NCBI RefSeq assembly: GCF_023898315.1
Contig: NC_064622.1
Span: 165,684,178-165,748,177 of the forward strand
From: Schistocerca nitens
Lineage: Eukaryota; Arthropoda; Insecta; Orthoptera; Acrididae
DNA length: 64,000 nucleotides
Direction of reading: 5' to 3'
Numbering within the stretch: position 1 is the stretch's first letter; each line of letters opens with the position of its first letter. The notes under the pieces are model-generated. The model did no database searches. It had not been told where the DNA came from and worked only from the letters and a program-made list of their open reading frames with translations. Shown piece by piece: positions 31,571 to 43,028 of this stretch. A program made the translations under genes and the position numbers.

Positions 31571-33110
31571 TTCTATGGACAGGAAAAAAAGAATCGGGTG
31601 GCCACAGTAAACGGTGAAGTAATAAATGTATAGTAATACAGAACCCATTATTGTGGATAAGCAAGGAGTTCATCAAATGAACACCTTGAACCTATATTGT
31701 TGTATGTTGTAATAGGAATAGGATGCAAACTTTAAAAGTACATAAATTGATTAGAATATGTTCTGGGATATATGATAAGACTTAATTTTTAAATGTTATG
31801 CTGAAACAAAGTACTGTGCTTATTATGTAAGATAGTTGATGAAACTTTGGCATAAGTTCACAAATTCAATGCATTTCTATGTATAACTCCATCAGCTTAA
31901 TGTACAGATTGTGTGGTATTGATTCATTCTTCATGTGGAGTTAGAAATTGAATTACCACTAGTGGGGATCACTTGGTTGCATAGCAGCTCTTGGAAAAAT
32001 CTTGTCTGGTTTACACTAACTGCCTGAATTAAAATGCAATGCTGGGCCAACCTGTGACAGAGATAGAGCAAGCCCTCGCACTTAGCTATGACCCAAAAAT
32101 GAGAGGCTGTGAAGCAGGATATATGTGTTGTTTTGTAAATTCATATGATGTGATATACATTATGTTCTTGTTGATCTACTTATAAAATATACTGTAAATG
32201 TAACAGAGGGGGTACAGTGCTTAAAGGCAACAAACTTGTATTTGAGAGTACAGAACTTCAGATTCACATCTGAGCATTTTGGTTTTCACCAGATTACTAA
32301 GGGCAAATGCTATGATATCTTTGGAAAGGACAAAGATGCAAGCCAAACAGAGGAAACACATACTGTGTACAGTGCCCAGTGCTGCTGTGTGTTCCCATGC
32401 ATAATCATTTAGCAACACTAGTCTGTCAGAATTTTAGGCTGGATCCACAAATGCTGATCATTTAAGATGAAAAGTTCATAAGTAGGTTTACATAAACCTC
32501 CACCCACCCCACATCCTATTTTTAACTGTGCTGAGCCTTGTTGCTGACACTAGATTCTGGACCAGCAATTTTTACGTATTGCACAGATTAGCCAATAATT
32601 GCACAAGCTTGTCCAGTTACCATGAAGAAACATTCAGCGTAGAAGGATCAAATCAAATTGTAATGCAAATGATGTATTGCATATTAATTTTAGGCATAGA
32701 GCAGTAAAACTATTGATTAGTGTGCTGAACTTGTAAATAATCTGCAACATACCAAGTAAATTTATTGGTGGTTTGTGCAAAGCTTCCCAGTAACAATACT
32801 CAACCTCATGTTGGTAAGAAAGTACACATGATTCATCAATATACTATTACAAAATTTTAAGACTAGTGTTTCCAATCATCAGAATAAATATGTTGTCGGA
32901 GAAATATGAAACCATACAATGTTCTCTTGGAAACTTTTGAGATATGTGGGAGAGCTAAGCATGATAAAGCTATTCTGCCTGTATGCAAGATAAGACAGGT
33001 GAAAACTTTGCATATTTGAAGAACAACGAAATAACTCTAAAGATAATGGGTGTTAATACTGTGAAAGTTTCACATTTGCAAAACACTGACAGGCTTTATA
33101 TACAGGAGAA
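31571..33110. other. No gene recognised
   Basis: AT-rich intergenic sequence. The open frames, such as 32221-32418, are short and show no known motif. Confidence 0.45.
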
Positions 33111-33114
33111 TGGT

Positions 33115-33345
33115 AGAAGCTGACTTGGGGAAGATCAGTTTGGTTTGAGGAGAAATGTCGGAATAAGAGACAGTTTAGAGAAGGCTTTTGGAAATGTTCT
33201 TTGAAATTCAGAGAAAATTAAAGCTGAGAGAGAAGAAATTAAAACTTCTAACATTTGCTTATGATATTGTAATTCTGTCGGACATCAGTGGTCTTGCAAG
33301 ATCAGTTTAATGAAATGTAGTATCAGGAAAAGGGTATAAGATGGA
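33115..33345 (+). mobile_element. LINE A fragment (copy 4), heavily deleted
   Basis: GGGGAAGATCAGTTTGGTTT then a jump to GCTTATGATATTGTAATTCTGTC and AGGGTATAAGATGG, three short landmarks of the reverse transcriptase in correct order with most of the intervening sequence missing. Confidence 0.6.
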
Positions 33346-33354
33346 AAAATCAAC

Positions 33355-33500
33355 CAAACAATGAGAAGTCCAGGTTGGAATACCAATAATTATGTGAAGG
33401 ATGATTTCGTAGTCACCGTAAAGATGACACATTGCGTTCCAAATAGGCACAATAAAAAGACTGTTACACATTAAGTTTTTGGCCAAAGCCTTCTTCAGAA

Positions 33501-33590
<90 letters not shown>

Positions 33591-34110
33591 CTTCCAATGG
33601 GAGTAACAATCTGTACTGGAATGGGGAGGGGGCAGGAATAGCAGGGGACAGGTGCAGGAAGGAGAAATAGTGCTGCCTAGAGGAACATGCATGCACGCAC
33701 TAGAGGCGGTAGACAAGGCTACCTGGTGTAGCACCAGGAGGTTGGGGGAAGGGAAAGGAGGAGCAGAAAGGGGATAAGATGGGTGGGTGCATTAGTGGAG
33801 CAGTACACAACAATGGTTGGGTCCTGTGTTCGGAGGAGGTGTTAACGGCAGAGTGTGTGGGGACAACAGGTTACTGTAAGTTGAGGCTGGGATGTTCATA
33901 CCTCGCTATTGCTCCTCCTTCCCCACTCCACTAAGGGTTCTTACTCCTGTTGGATGCCTTTCAGTTTGTCTGGCCTGAGTAGCCAGAGATAGTGGTAATG
34001 TGTGGAGATGTGCTTGCTTGTGTGAATGCATGTGTTAAGTCTTTAAGCTTTCAGCCAATGTCTCTTTTTGCTGTGCTTGTCTGCAACTGAGAATCAACCA
34101 AAGTAACGTA
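33355..34110 (+). repeat. Dispersed repeat with (AC)n(CT)n core, probably Penelope-associated
   Basis: Begins with GAGAAGTCCAGGTTGG and has TTTTGGCCAAAGCCTTCTTC just before (AC)15 at 33503-33532 and (CT)n at 33532-33588. The downstream G-rich part ends TTTCAGCCAATGTCTC. Similar leader words (GTTGCTACTCACCTTATAG) precede the GIY-YIG remnants at 39003. The link to Penelope-like elements is inference from that similarity. Confidence 0.5.
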
Positions 34111-34587
34111 AGGATTATGAAATATAGTTGGATTAAAACAAGTGAACGTGTAGGAATGTTGGTTAATTAATGCACATAAAATTGAGTCCATGGGAGCTGT
34201 CATGTTAGGCACTGGTGCAATTAATAATATTTGCAAGAGGTTTAAGACGAACTAGTTTATTGAATTAAACTAGTACAAGTAGCATTGATGTAATCTTAAG
34301 AATTAATAGTCCTTAGTGGTTCCTGAAACCACGAGACCACAGAATTAATGTTACTTCCTGACATGATGAATACTAAAGAAAAGTGGAACCACAAGGTACA
34401 GTAATAATAGCATCCTTAGCAATTTGCCCTGAAAATATTTTGCAAACAGTCAGACATGACTGGAGACAAGACAGGTCAAGCTATCAATAGATGATCTAAT
34501 ACGGCAAAGTGTGGAGAAAAAGTATCACAGGAGCTTGAAATAGACTCAACACATGATGTTGTTGGTCTTGTGTATGCATTTCCTGTT
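34111..34587. other. No gene recognised
   Basis: AT-rich spacer between repeats; nothing identified. Confidence 0.4.
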
Positions 34588-37020
34588 TTGGTCTTCAGTC
34601 AGAAGACTGGTTTGATGCAGCTCTCCATATTACTCTATCCTGTGCAAGCCTCTTCATCTCAGAGTAACTACCGCAACCTACATCCTCGTGAATCTTCTTA
34701 CTGTATTCATCTCTTGGTTTACATCAGATCCCCCCCCCCCCCCCCCCCCAATCCCCCACACTTCCCTCAAGTACTAAATTGGTGATGTCTTGATGTCTCA
34801 GAATGTGTCCTGTTAACCGATCCCATCTTGTAGTCTTTTTGTGCCACAAATTTTTCTCTCCAATTCTATTCAGTACCTCCTCATTAGTCATGTGATCTAC
34901 CCATCTAATCTTCAGCATTCTGTAGTACCACATTTCAAAAGATTCTATTCTTTTCTAGTCTGAACTGTTTATTGTCCATGTTTCACTTCCACTCATTGCT
35001 ATACTCCATACAGATACTTCAAGAAAAGACTTCCTTACATTTAAATCTGTAATTGATGTTAATAATTTCTTTTTCTTCAGAAAATTTTTTTCTTGCCATT
35101 ACCAGTCTATATTTTATGTCCTCTACTTTCGCTCTTATCAGTTATTTTGCTGCCCAAATAGCAAAACTTGTCTACTATTTTAAGTGACTCATTTCGTAAT
35201 CTAATTTCTTCAGCATCACCTGATTTAATTAGACTACATTCCATTATTCTTGTTTCACTTTCATTAATGTTCATCTTACTGCCTCCTTTCAGGACACTGT
35301 CTGTTCCATTTAACTGCTCTTCCAAGTCCTATGCTGTCTCTGATAGAATTACAATGTCATCGACAAACCTCAGTTTTTATTTCTTTTCCATAGATTTCAA
35401 TTCCTACTGCAAATTTTTCTTTTGATTCCTTTAATGCTTGCTGAATATACAGATTGAATAACATCGGGGATAGGCTACAACCGTGTCTTACTCCCTTATC
35501 AACCAGTGCTTCCCTTTCATGCCCCTCACTCTTATAACTGCCATCTGGTTTCTGTAAGAGTTGTAAATAGCCTTTTGCTCCTTGTATTTTACCTGTGCCA
35601 CTCTCAGGATTTCAAAGAGTATTCCACTCACGCCAAAAGCTTTCTCTAAGCCTGCAAATGTTATAAACGTAGGTTTACTTTTCCTTAATCTGTCTTCTCA
35701 TAGAAGTTGTAGGGTCAGTATTGCCTTGAGTGTTCATACATTTCTACAGAATCGAAATTGATCTTCCCCAAGATTGGCTTCTACCAGTTTTTTCATTCTT
35801 TTTCAGTATAGAATTAGTGAGTATTTTGCAACAGTGACTTATTAAACTTATAGTTTGGTAGTTTTTACAACTGTCAGCACCTGATTTCATTGGAATTATT
35901 ATATTCTTCTTGGAGTCTTGAGGGTATTTTGCCTGTCTTGTACATCCTGCTCACAAGGTGGTTTTGTCATGGCTGGCTCTCCCAAGGCTATCAGTAGTTA
36001 TAATGGAATGTTATCAATTCCTGGGACCTTGTTTCGACTTAGGTCTTTCAGGGCTCTATCAGATTCTTCTCGCGGTACCATATCTCTCATCTCATCTCAT
36101 CTTCATCTATGTCCCCTTCCATTTCTATAATATTGCCCTCAAGTACATCTCCCTTGTATAGATCAACTATATAGTGCTTTCACCTTTAAGATTTCCCTTC
36201 TTTGCTTAAGACTGGTTTTCCATCTGAGCTCTTGATATTCATACAGGAGGTTTTCTTTTATCCGAAGGTCTGTTTAATTTTCGTGTAGGCAGCATCTATC
36301 GTTCCCCAAGTGATACATGCTTCTGAATCCTTAAATTTGGCCTCTAGCCATTCATGCTTAGCCAATTTGTACTTTGTCACTCATTTTGTAGAGTTTTGTA
36401 TTCACTTTCATCTGCTTAGTTTACTGCATTTTTCTATTCCCTCCTTTCATCAATTAAATTAAATATCCCTTATGTTATCCAGGATTTCTACTAGCTCTTG
36501 TGTTTTTACCTACTTGATCCTCTGCTGCCTTCACTATTTCATATCTCAAAGCTAACTATTCTTCTGCTGTATTCCTTTCCCCAGTTCTTGTCAATTGATC
36601 CCTCTTACTCCTTCTGAAACTCTCTGCAACCTGTGGTTCTTTCAGTTTATCCAGCTCCCACCTCCTTAAATTCCTACCTTTTTGCAGTTTCTCCAGTTTT
36701 AATCTACTGTTCATAACAAATACATTGTTGTCAGAGTCCACATCTGCCCCTGGTAACATTTTACAATTTAAAATCTGTTTCCTAAGTCTCTAATGATTAG
36801 ATAATCAATCTGGAACCTTCCGGTGTCTCCAGGTCTCTTCCACGTATACAAACTTCTTTTATAATTCTTAAACCATTTGTTAAGCTCTGATTAGGTTATG
36901 CTTTGTGCAAAATTCTAATAGGCCTTTACCCCAGTCCATTTTCACTCAATATTTTCCCTTCTTTTTTCCTTCTATCCAATTCCAGACCCTCATGACTACT
37001 AAATTTTTGTCTATCTGATT
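34588..37020 (-). mobile_element. RTE-like LINE family A, copy 5
   Basis: Read right to left: endonuclease end (36780-37020), linker (36556-36759: GADVDSDNNVFVMNSRLKL), reverse transcriptase (about 35450-36000), connection (35107-35325) and C-terminal domain (34724-34933: MLKIRWVDHMTNEEVLNRIG). The 3' end is at 34588. It contains a C20 run at 34730-34749 and many frameshifts. The linker block also defines where the 2-kb transposon inserted in copy 3. Confidence 0.8.
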
Positions 37021-37049
37021 TTTCTTTTATCTCGACATAAATTTCTCAG

Positions 37050-37890
37050 CAATTTTGGGGTTCAGATAAGTTATTTACATACACAAGAACAGAAAAGGCT
37101 CTAGTATGCTTCCTTGAGGCACACCACATTGAAGTCTCCTGAAGTTTGATTTGGTTGTTAGGAGCTGCTCATTATTTTGATAAGTTAGCTTTACACACTG
37201 ATTACTGTCTTTCAAATAAGAGGTAAGTGGTTTCAAGGCTAGTCCTCTCACCGTACTCTTCTAGCTTGCACAGAAGAATGGTATGATTCACAGTATCAAA
37301 GGCTTTACTCATATCTAGGAAAGTGCCTATTACCTTGTCCCTTTTGTCCAGCTTATTTAATATTTCATGTGTAAAAGATGCTACTGCTGTTGTAGTAGAT
37401 CTCCCTTTTCTAAATCCATGTTGTAGGTTGTTTAACAGATTGTGTTCGGTGAAATATGATTAAACTTGATTTGGTATTACTCTCTCTAACATTTTGCCTA
37501 GTTCTGAGGTTAATGATATTGGCCTGTAGTTTTTAGTGTCAGTTTTTAAGCCCTTTTTATGCACTGGTATGATTTCAGCGATTTTCAAAAGGTCAGGGAA
37601 TACTCCATTTCTGAGGGAGGTATTTATCAAGTGAGTCAGGGGTTTCACTAATTCATCCTTGCATTCCTTTAGCAGTTTAGGTGAAATGTCATCCCAGCCA
37701 CAAGACATTGGCAGGATGTCCCTCTCAGTAATGCCGTGGATATAAAAGGACTGGCTAGATTTTCCAAGACTAAAATTTTGTGTCTTGACATGAACTTAAT
37801 TTGTACCAACTGTACCGAACTTTTGTATAAATTTCTCACACACTTCTTTTGGGTCATTTATTTCTTCACCATTTTCTTTTAATGTTATGT
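37050..37890 (-). mobile_element. CR1/Jockey-like LINE reverse transcriptase fragment
   Basis: Decayed - strand polymerase. 37708-37460 reads WDDISPKLLKECKDELVKPL then AEIIPVHKKGLKTDTKNYR, PISLTSELGKMLERVI. Beyond a stop come LDMSKAFDTVNHT (first catalytic Asp) and a GVPQGSILEP-type block near 37110. No ends found. Different family from the intact CR1 at 54-59 kb. Confidence 0.75.
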
Positions 37891-37984
37891 TGGTTTGTTC
37901 ATAGGAATTCTGTTTCCCACTTCCTTTATGCATTATTTTCAAGGCAGTTTTACTGATACAGCTAGAGTTCCTTATTTCAGAGGT

Positions 37985-38390
37985 ATATTTCTGTGCTCAT
38001 ACTGCTATGAAATGTGGATAAGAAATATTTTGCACAAGAAGTTAACAGAAGCTCTTGGAATGTGGTTTTACATGAGAATGCTGAGGGTAAGATGGTAGCA
38101 CAAGTAACTAATGGAAAAGTACTGAATAAAAATGGGGAAAAAATAAATTTAATGTGCAACTTGACTACATGAAGAAACTAGTTGATGAAGCACATCCTGA
38201 GGCAACAATCGTTGGTATTGAAGTGGGGGGTGTTTTGGAGGTTAAAATTGTAAAGGAGACAAGGTTGGAGTGCAGTAAGCAGGTTCAAATGAATGTAGTT
38301 ACGCAGGGGTAACAAGGCCTGCAGAAGATAGACTATAGTGGAGAGTTGCATCAAACCAGTCTTCTGACTGAAGAGAACACAAATAATAAA
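37985..38390 (+). mobile_element. LINE A 3' fragment (copy 6)
   Basis: C-terminal words (GAAGCTCTTGGAATGTGGTTTTAC) and the family 3' end GAGAGTTGCATCAAACCAGT. Opposite orientation to the neighbouring copy 5. Confidence 0.7.
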
Positions 38391-39002
38391 ACAGGCATGC
38401 CGTTTACTTTAAGTACTAGAGCAGAGGTTTGCTAATTTTAGGGAAACCTGGACTAATTATCCATTCACACTTTTCTCTGGCAGGCTCCAGTTTACAAGTC
38501 ACAAGAGAAAACATTCAGTGTTAAATAAGTACAGTTGCTGACGTCTTGATCTTTAAATGTACATTCAGTGCAAGTTTGTAAGGGGTAAGTATAGTTAATT
38601 CATATAATTTAATGCCATGGCAAATAGATGAATAGGGTAAAAAAATAGTGATAACTTGAAACAAGATTCAATTTGACTCTGCAGTGTAGCAGAAATATTC
38701 TGCAACATACTTTGTGAAATTGCTTTTCTATAACTACTGCAGACGCTTGCAACATTTAGAATGTTAAAAGAATAAGGTAGGTGAGGTACTAGAATTCGTT
38801 AATTGTCCACATTTTCCGTGCAAACTGAGTTTGGGTTAAAATTTAATTTAATTCAAACACAACATTTAATACTTCTATCCATTATGGGTGTGGAACACTG
38901 TGATGGTGACAAATAAAGGTTTCCAGGAATTACTGCAACCAATTGCCTTTTGTTTTATTCTTAAATTTTTATTTTAAACATAAGTTTTTCTGTGACATTA
39001 CC
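38391..39002. other. No gene recognised
   Basis: AT-rich spacer; nothing identified. Confidence 0.4.
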
Positions 39003-39282
39003 AGAGAAGGAAAGTTGCTACTCACCTTATAGCGGAGATGCTGAGTCATGAAAGGCACGCGCACACACATGTGCGCATGATGGAAGTGGCGACTGGGTGG
39101 GGGTAAGAAGGAGGCTGGGGTGGGGAGGGTGAGGGATAGTATGGTGGGAGTGGCTGACAGTGAAATGTTGCAGTGTAGATGGAGGGCAGGAGAGAAAGGG
39201 GGGTGGGGGTAAGTAGGGGAAAGGAGAGAAATAAAAAGGAATTAAAAGACGGCATAGTGGTAAAATGACAGCTGTGTAGTGC

Positions 39283-40044
39283 TGGAATGGGAACAGGGAG
39301 GAGGCTGGATGGGTGAGGACAGTGACTAACGAAGGTTGAGGCCAGGAAGGTTATGGGAACATAGGATGTATTGCAGGGAATGTTCCCACCTGTGCAATTC
39401 AGAAAAGCTGGTGTTGGTGGGAAGGATCCATATGGCACAGACTGTGAAGCAGTCACTGAGATGAGGGATATCATGTTTGGCAGCATGTTCAGCAACAGGG
39501 TGGTCCACTTGTTTTTTGGCCATAGTTTGTCGGTGGCCGTTCATGCGGACAGCCAGCTTGTTGGTTGTCATGCCTACATAGAATGCAGCACAGTGGTTGC
39601 AGCCTAGCTTGTAAATCACATGACTGGTTTCATAAGTAGCCCTGCGTTTGATGGGATAGGTGATGGAATGGGAACAGGGAGGAGGCTGGATGGGTGAGGA
39701 CAGTGACTAACGAAGGTTGAGGCCAGGAAGGTTATGGGAACATAGGATGTATTGCAGGGAATGTTCCCACCTGTGCAATTCAGAAAAGCTGGTGTTGGTG
39801 GGAAGGATCCATATGGCACAGACTGTGAAGCAGTCACTGAGATGAGGGATATCATGTTTGGCAGCATGTTCAGCAACAGGGTGGTCCACTTGTTTTTTGG
39901 CCATAGTTTGTCGGTGGCCGTTCATGCGGACAGCCAGCTTGTTGGTTGTCATGCCTACATAGAATGCAGCACAGTGGTTGCAGCCCAGCTTGTAAATCAC
40001 ATGACTGGTTTCATAAGTAGCCCTGTGTTTGATGGGATAGGTGA
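39283..40044. repeat. 381-bp tandem duplication
   Basis: 39283-39663 and 39664-40044, both beginning TGGAATGGGAACAGGG. By eye only two differences (CCTAGC/CCCAGC and CTGCG/CTGTG), both C/T. Recent event. Confidence 0.9.
39326..39619 (-). pseudogene. Second GIY-YIG copy from tandem duplication
   Basis: 97 residues identical to the C-terminal part of the protein at 39707-40252 (MIYKLGCNHCAAFYVG start). It exists because of the 381-bp duplication; the duplication lacks the Cys linker. Confidence 0.7.
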
Positions 40045-40252
40045 TGTTAGTGACCGGACTGGAGTAGGCGATGGTAGGAGGATGTATGGGACAGGTCTTG
40101 CATGTAACTCTATTACAGGGGTATGAGCCATGAGGTAAGGGATTGGCAGCAGGGGTTGTGTAAGGATGGATGAGTATATTGTGTAGGATCGATGGATGGC
40201 GGAATACCATGGTAGGAGGGCTGGGAAGGATAATGGGCAGGACATTTCTCAT
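39707..40252 (-). pseudogene. GIY-YIG endonuclease with CxxC insert, 181 residues
   Basis: Nicks target DNA for retroelement insertion in the Penelope family. A Cys-rich linker is visible (PCNRVTCKTCP, Cys46/51/54). The nuclease starts with IYKLGC (86-91), in the place of GIY, and FYVGMT (97-102), in the place of YIG. Cys91 and Cys94 lie between the two motifs, as in Penelope-type proteins where they can bind zinc. Then RMNGHR (109-114) carries the expected catalytic Arg and RWEH (161-164) the metal-binding Glu. The open frame lacks an upstream polymerase and is a fragment. Confidence 0.7.
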
Positions 40253-40447
40253 TTCAGGGCACTACAAGAGGTAATCGAAACCCTGGTGGAGAATGTAATT
40301 CAGTTGCTCCAGTCCCAGATGGTACTGAATCGAGAGGAATGCTCTTCTGTGTCTGGACTGTGGGACTTTGGGAGGTGGTGGAGACTGGGAAGATAAGGCA
40401 TGGGAGATTTGTTTTTGTACAAGGATGGGAGGATAATTACGGTCACT

Positions 40448-40625
40448 GAAGATCCAGAATCCCATAAGTTCTTGGGAGTATGGCTCCAAGATAATCTCAA
40501 ATGGGGGGGACATACTGAAAAAGTCTGTAAGAAATTAAGTGTGACATGCTACTTAATGAGAATATTAGAGGGATGCTGCAACAAAAATTCTCTGAAAATT
40601 GTGTATCATGACTATATATATAAAA
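40448..40625 (+). mobile_element. Jockey/CR1-like LINE fragment
   Basis: Within 40400-40630: KFLGVWLQDNLKW then HTEKVCKKLSVTCYLM and NSLKIVYHDY, the segment just after the polymerase FADD motif. Orientation opposite to the flanking Penelope-type remnants. Confidence 0.65.
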
Positions 40626-40627
40626 TA

Positions 40628-41399
40628 TAGAGGGAAACATTCCACGTGGGAACAGTTGCTTCATCAGGAAAGAGGGAAGGAGAGGGAAAGACGAAAGGAT
40701 GTGGGTTTTAAGGGAGAGGGTAAGGAGTCATTCCAATCCCGGGAGCGGAAAGACTTACCTTAGGGGGGAAAAAAGGACACACACACACACACACATATTT
40801 GTAAAGGCAAAGAATTTGGGCAGAGATGTCAGTCAAGGCAGAAGTACAGAGGCAAAGATGTTGAAAGACAGGTGAGGTATGAGCGGCGGCAAATTGAAAT
40901 TAGCGGAGATTGAGGCCTGGCGGATAACGAGAAGAGAGGATATACTGAAGGGCAAGTTCCCATCTCCAGAGTTCCGACAGGTTGGTGTTAGTGGGAAGTA
41001 GATGTGCTGGCTGTGCACCAAGGCATGTTTAGTCACAGGGTGATCCTCATTACCAACAAACACTGTCTGCCTGTGTCCATTCATGCGAATGGACAGTTTG
41101 TTGCTGGTCATTCCCACATAGAAAGCTTCACAGTGTAGGCAGGTCAGTTGGTAAATCATGTGGGTGCTTTCACACGTGGCTCTGCCTTTGATCGTGTACA
41201 CCTTCCGGGTTACAGGACTGGAGTAGGTGGTGGTGGGAGGTGCATGGGACAGGTTTTACACCGGGGGCGGTTACAAGGGTAGGAGACAGAGGGTAGGGAA
41301 GGTGGTTTGGGGATTTCATAGGGATGAACCAAGAGGTTACGAAGGTTAGGGGGACGGAGGAAAGACACATCCTCCCCACTCCACAAAGAGTGTCTGTTT
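40628..41399 (-). mobile_element. Second Penelope-type remnant
   Basis: Leader AGAGGGAAACATTCCACGTG at 40629, an (AC)n run at 40772-40796, then - strand coding. 41416-41210 has the Cys linker PCNRPRCKTCP; 41201-40833 has IYQLTCLHCEAFYVGMT and RMNGHR. A frameshift near 41205 splits linker and nuclease. Different subfamily from 39003-40445. Confidence 0.7.
40833..41201 (-). pseudogene. GIY-YIG endonuclease, 122 residues
   Basis: IYQLTCLHCEAFYVGMTSNK with Cys pair between the GIY-like and YIG-like motifs, RMNGHRQ, and a His-rich DHPVTKHALVH region; the Glu motif is not clear after RNSGDGN. Separated by a frameshift from its Cys-rich linker upstream. Confidence 0.7.
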
Positions 41400-41597
41400 A
41401 TGGTAATCGTCCTCAATCATGAGGCGCAACTTTTTTTCGATTTGGTATCGAGTATTTTGGGTCCAACAGTGAAACAAAACGTCGAAAACCAGGGTCCTCG
41501 TCGGCCGGCTACGGTCGCAGGTTCGAATCCTGCCTCGGGCAGGGATGTGTGTGATGTCCATAGGTTAGTTAGGTTTAAGTGGTTCTACGTTCTAGGG

Positions 41598-42449
41598 AGA
41601 TAGGGTTGTAGCCTCTCCCCGATGTTATTCAATCTGTATATTGAGCAAGCAGTAAAGGAAACAAAAGAAAAGTTTGAAGTAGGCATTAAAATCCATGGAG
41701 AAGAAATAAAAACTTTGATGTTCGCTGATGACATCGTAATTCTGTCAGAGACAGCAAAGGACTTGGAAGACCAGTTGAACGGAATGGACAGTGTCTTGAA
41801 AGGAGGATATAAGATGAACATCAACAAAAGCAAAACGAGGATAATAGAATGTAGTCGAATTAAGTCGGGTGATGCTGAGGGAATTAGATTAGGAAATGAG
41901 ATGAGTAGTAAAGGAGTTTTGCAATTTAGGGAGCAAAATAACGGATGATGGTTGAAGTAGAGAAGAAATAAAATGTAGACGCAATGGCAAGGAAAACGTT
42001 TCTGAAGAAGAGAAAATTGTTAACATCGAGTATTGATTTAAGTGTCAGGAAGTCGTTTCTGAAAGTATTTGTATGGAGTGTAGCCATGTATGGAAGTGAA
42101 ACATGGGCGATAAATAGTTTAGACAAGAAGAGAATAGAAGCTTTCGAAATGTGGTGCTACAGAAGAATGCTGAAGATTAGATGGGTAGATCACATAACTA
42201 ATGAGGAGGTATTGAATAGAATTGGGGAGAAGAGGAGTTTGTGGCACAACTTGACTAGAAGAAGAAATCGGTTGGTAGGACATGTTCTGAGGCATCAAGG
42301 GTACCAATTTAGTACTGGAGGGCAGCGTGGAAAGAGGTAGGGTGCAGTAGGTAGGTACTGGGAGATGAAGAAGCTTGCACAGGGTAGAGTAGCATGGAGA
42401 GCTGCATCAAACCAGTCTCAGAACTGAAGACCACAACAACAAACAACAA
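41598..42449 (+). mobile_element. LINE A copy 7, 5'-truncated, inside the SINE
   Basis: 852 bp flanked by perfect 9-bp duplications GTTCTAGGG (41589-41597 and 42450-42458). Starts in the polymerase ([18 protein letters not shown] by comparison; open frame 41622-41948 has [17 protein letters not shown]) and runs to the 3' end CTGAAGACCACAACAACAAA. The best preserved copy of the 3' part of this family. Confidence 0.9.
41622..42340 (+). pseudogene. LINE A reverse transcriptase C-terminal part
   Basis: 41622-41948 keeps [13 protein letters not shown] with both catalytic Asp of the palm; 41984-42340 keeps the connection and C-terminal helices (MYGSETWAINSLDKKRIEAF, RMLKIRWVDHITNEEVL). A frameshift near 41935 joins them. 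5'-truncated at insertion. Confidence 0.8.
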
Positions 42450-43028
42450 GTTCTAGGGGACTGATGACCACAGAAGTTAAGTCCCATTGTGCTCAGAGAC
42501 ATTTGAACCAACCAGTGTCCTCGACGATTGAAAGCGGTTGAAAATCGTCTGTTACCATGGCCACTAGTGCTTCATCTAGCTGTTGTTGCCGCTTACTTCC
42601 CTTTATGAATAGAAACGTAAGATTTAGATCATTGCTCCTGCAAGGGGATACGTTATGCTCGACAACTAGTCCAATAAAATTACATATCGTATCGTGCAAA
42701 AGCTACGATAGTATAGGTTTGATTTTGGGGTATGTTGTATGCTATCGGAGTACGATTAAAAAATCAATGTTTTTTAAGCGTGGCGGATCTCTTCGGACAC
42801 TATCCGAACTTTTGCACGGAATTCACCTTTTGTTCAATGAGCCTCTGTATCCACGGACATCGCTGTTTTATTGCTCGATAAATTATGCAGTTTAAGATGT
42901 CTAATCATGCCCGTTGTATTTTTTGATACATTACGGAGATTTTTGCGACAGATGTTGCAAGTAACGTTATCTGCATCCTCCGTGAAGTATTGCCAGCACC
43001 ATAATGTTCGTTTTCGAGTGCCCTTATA

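Larger units (their letters stand above)
39003..40445 (-). mobile_element. Penelope-type element remnant with GIY-YIG endonuclease
   Basis: 3' part of a Penelope-like retroelement on the - strand. It begins with the repeat leader GTTGCTACTCACC at 39013, has the GIY-YIG coding region at 39326-40252, and contains a 381-bp tandem duplication (39283-40044) that doubles the endonuclease core. The reverse transcriptase is missing or too decayed to see. Confidence 0.7.
41501..42510 (+). mobile_element. tRNA-derived SINE inside hAT, itself split by a LINE
   Basis: SINE parts 41501-41597 and 42450-42510 (ending ATTTGAACCA) are flanked by 13-bp target duplications ACCAGGGTCCTCG (41488-41500) and ACCAGTGTCCTCG (42511-42523, one difference). 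Same family as 16053-16240 but lacks the A-box region; B box GGTTCGAATCC is intact. Confidence 0.85.

Noticed and set aside
33307-33696. 129-codon frame with Arg-Glu and Cys-Val runs
   Set aside because: It is a translation of the (AC)n(CT)n microsatellite inside a dispersed repeat.
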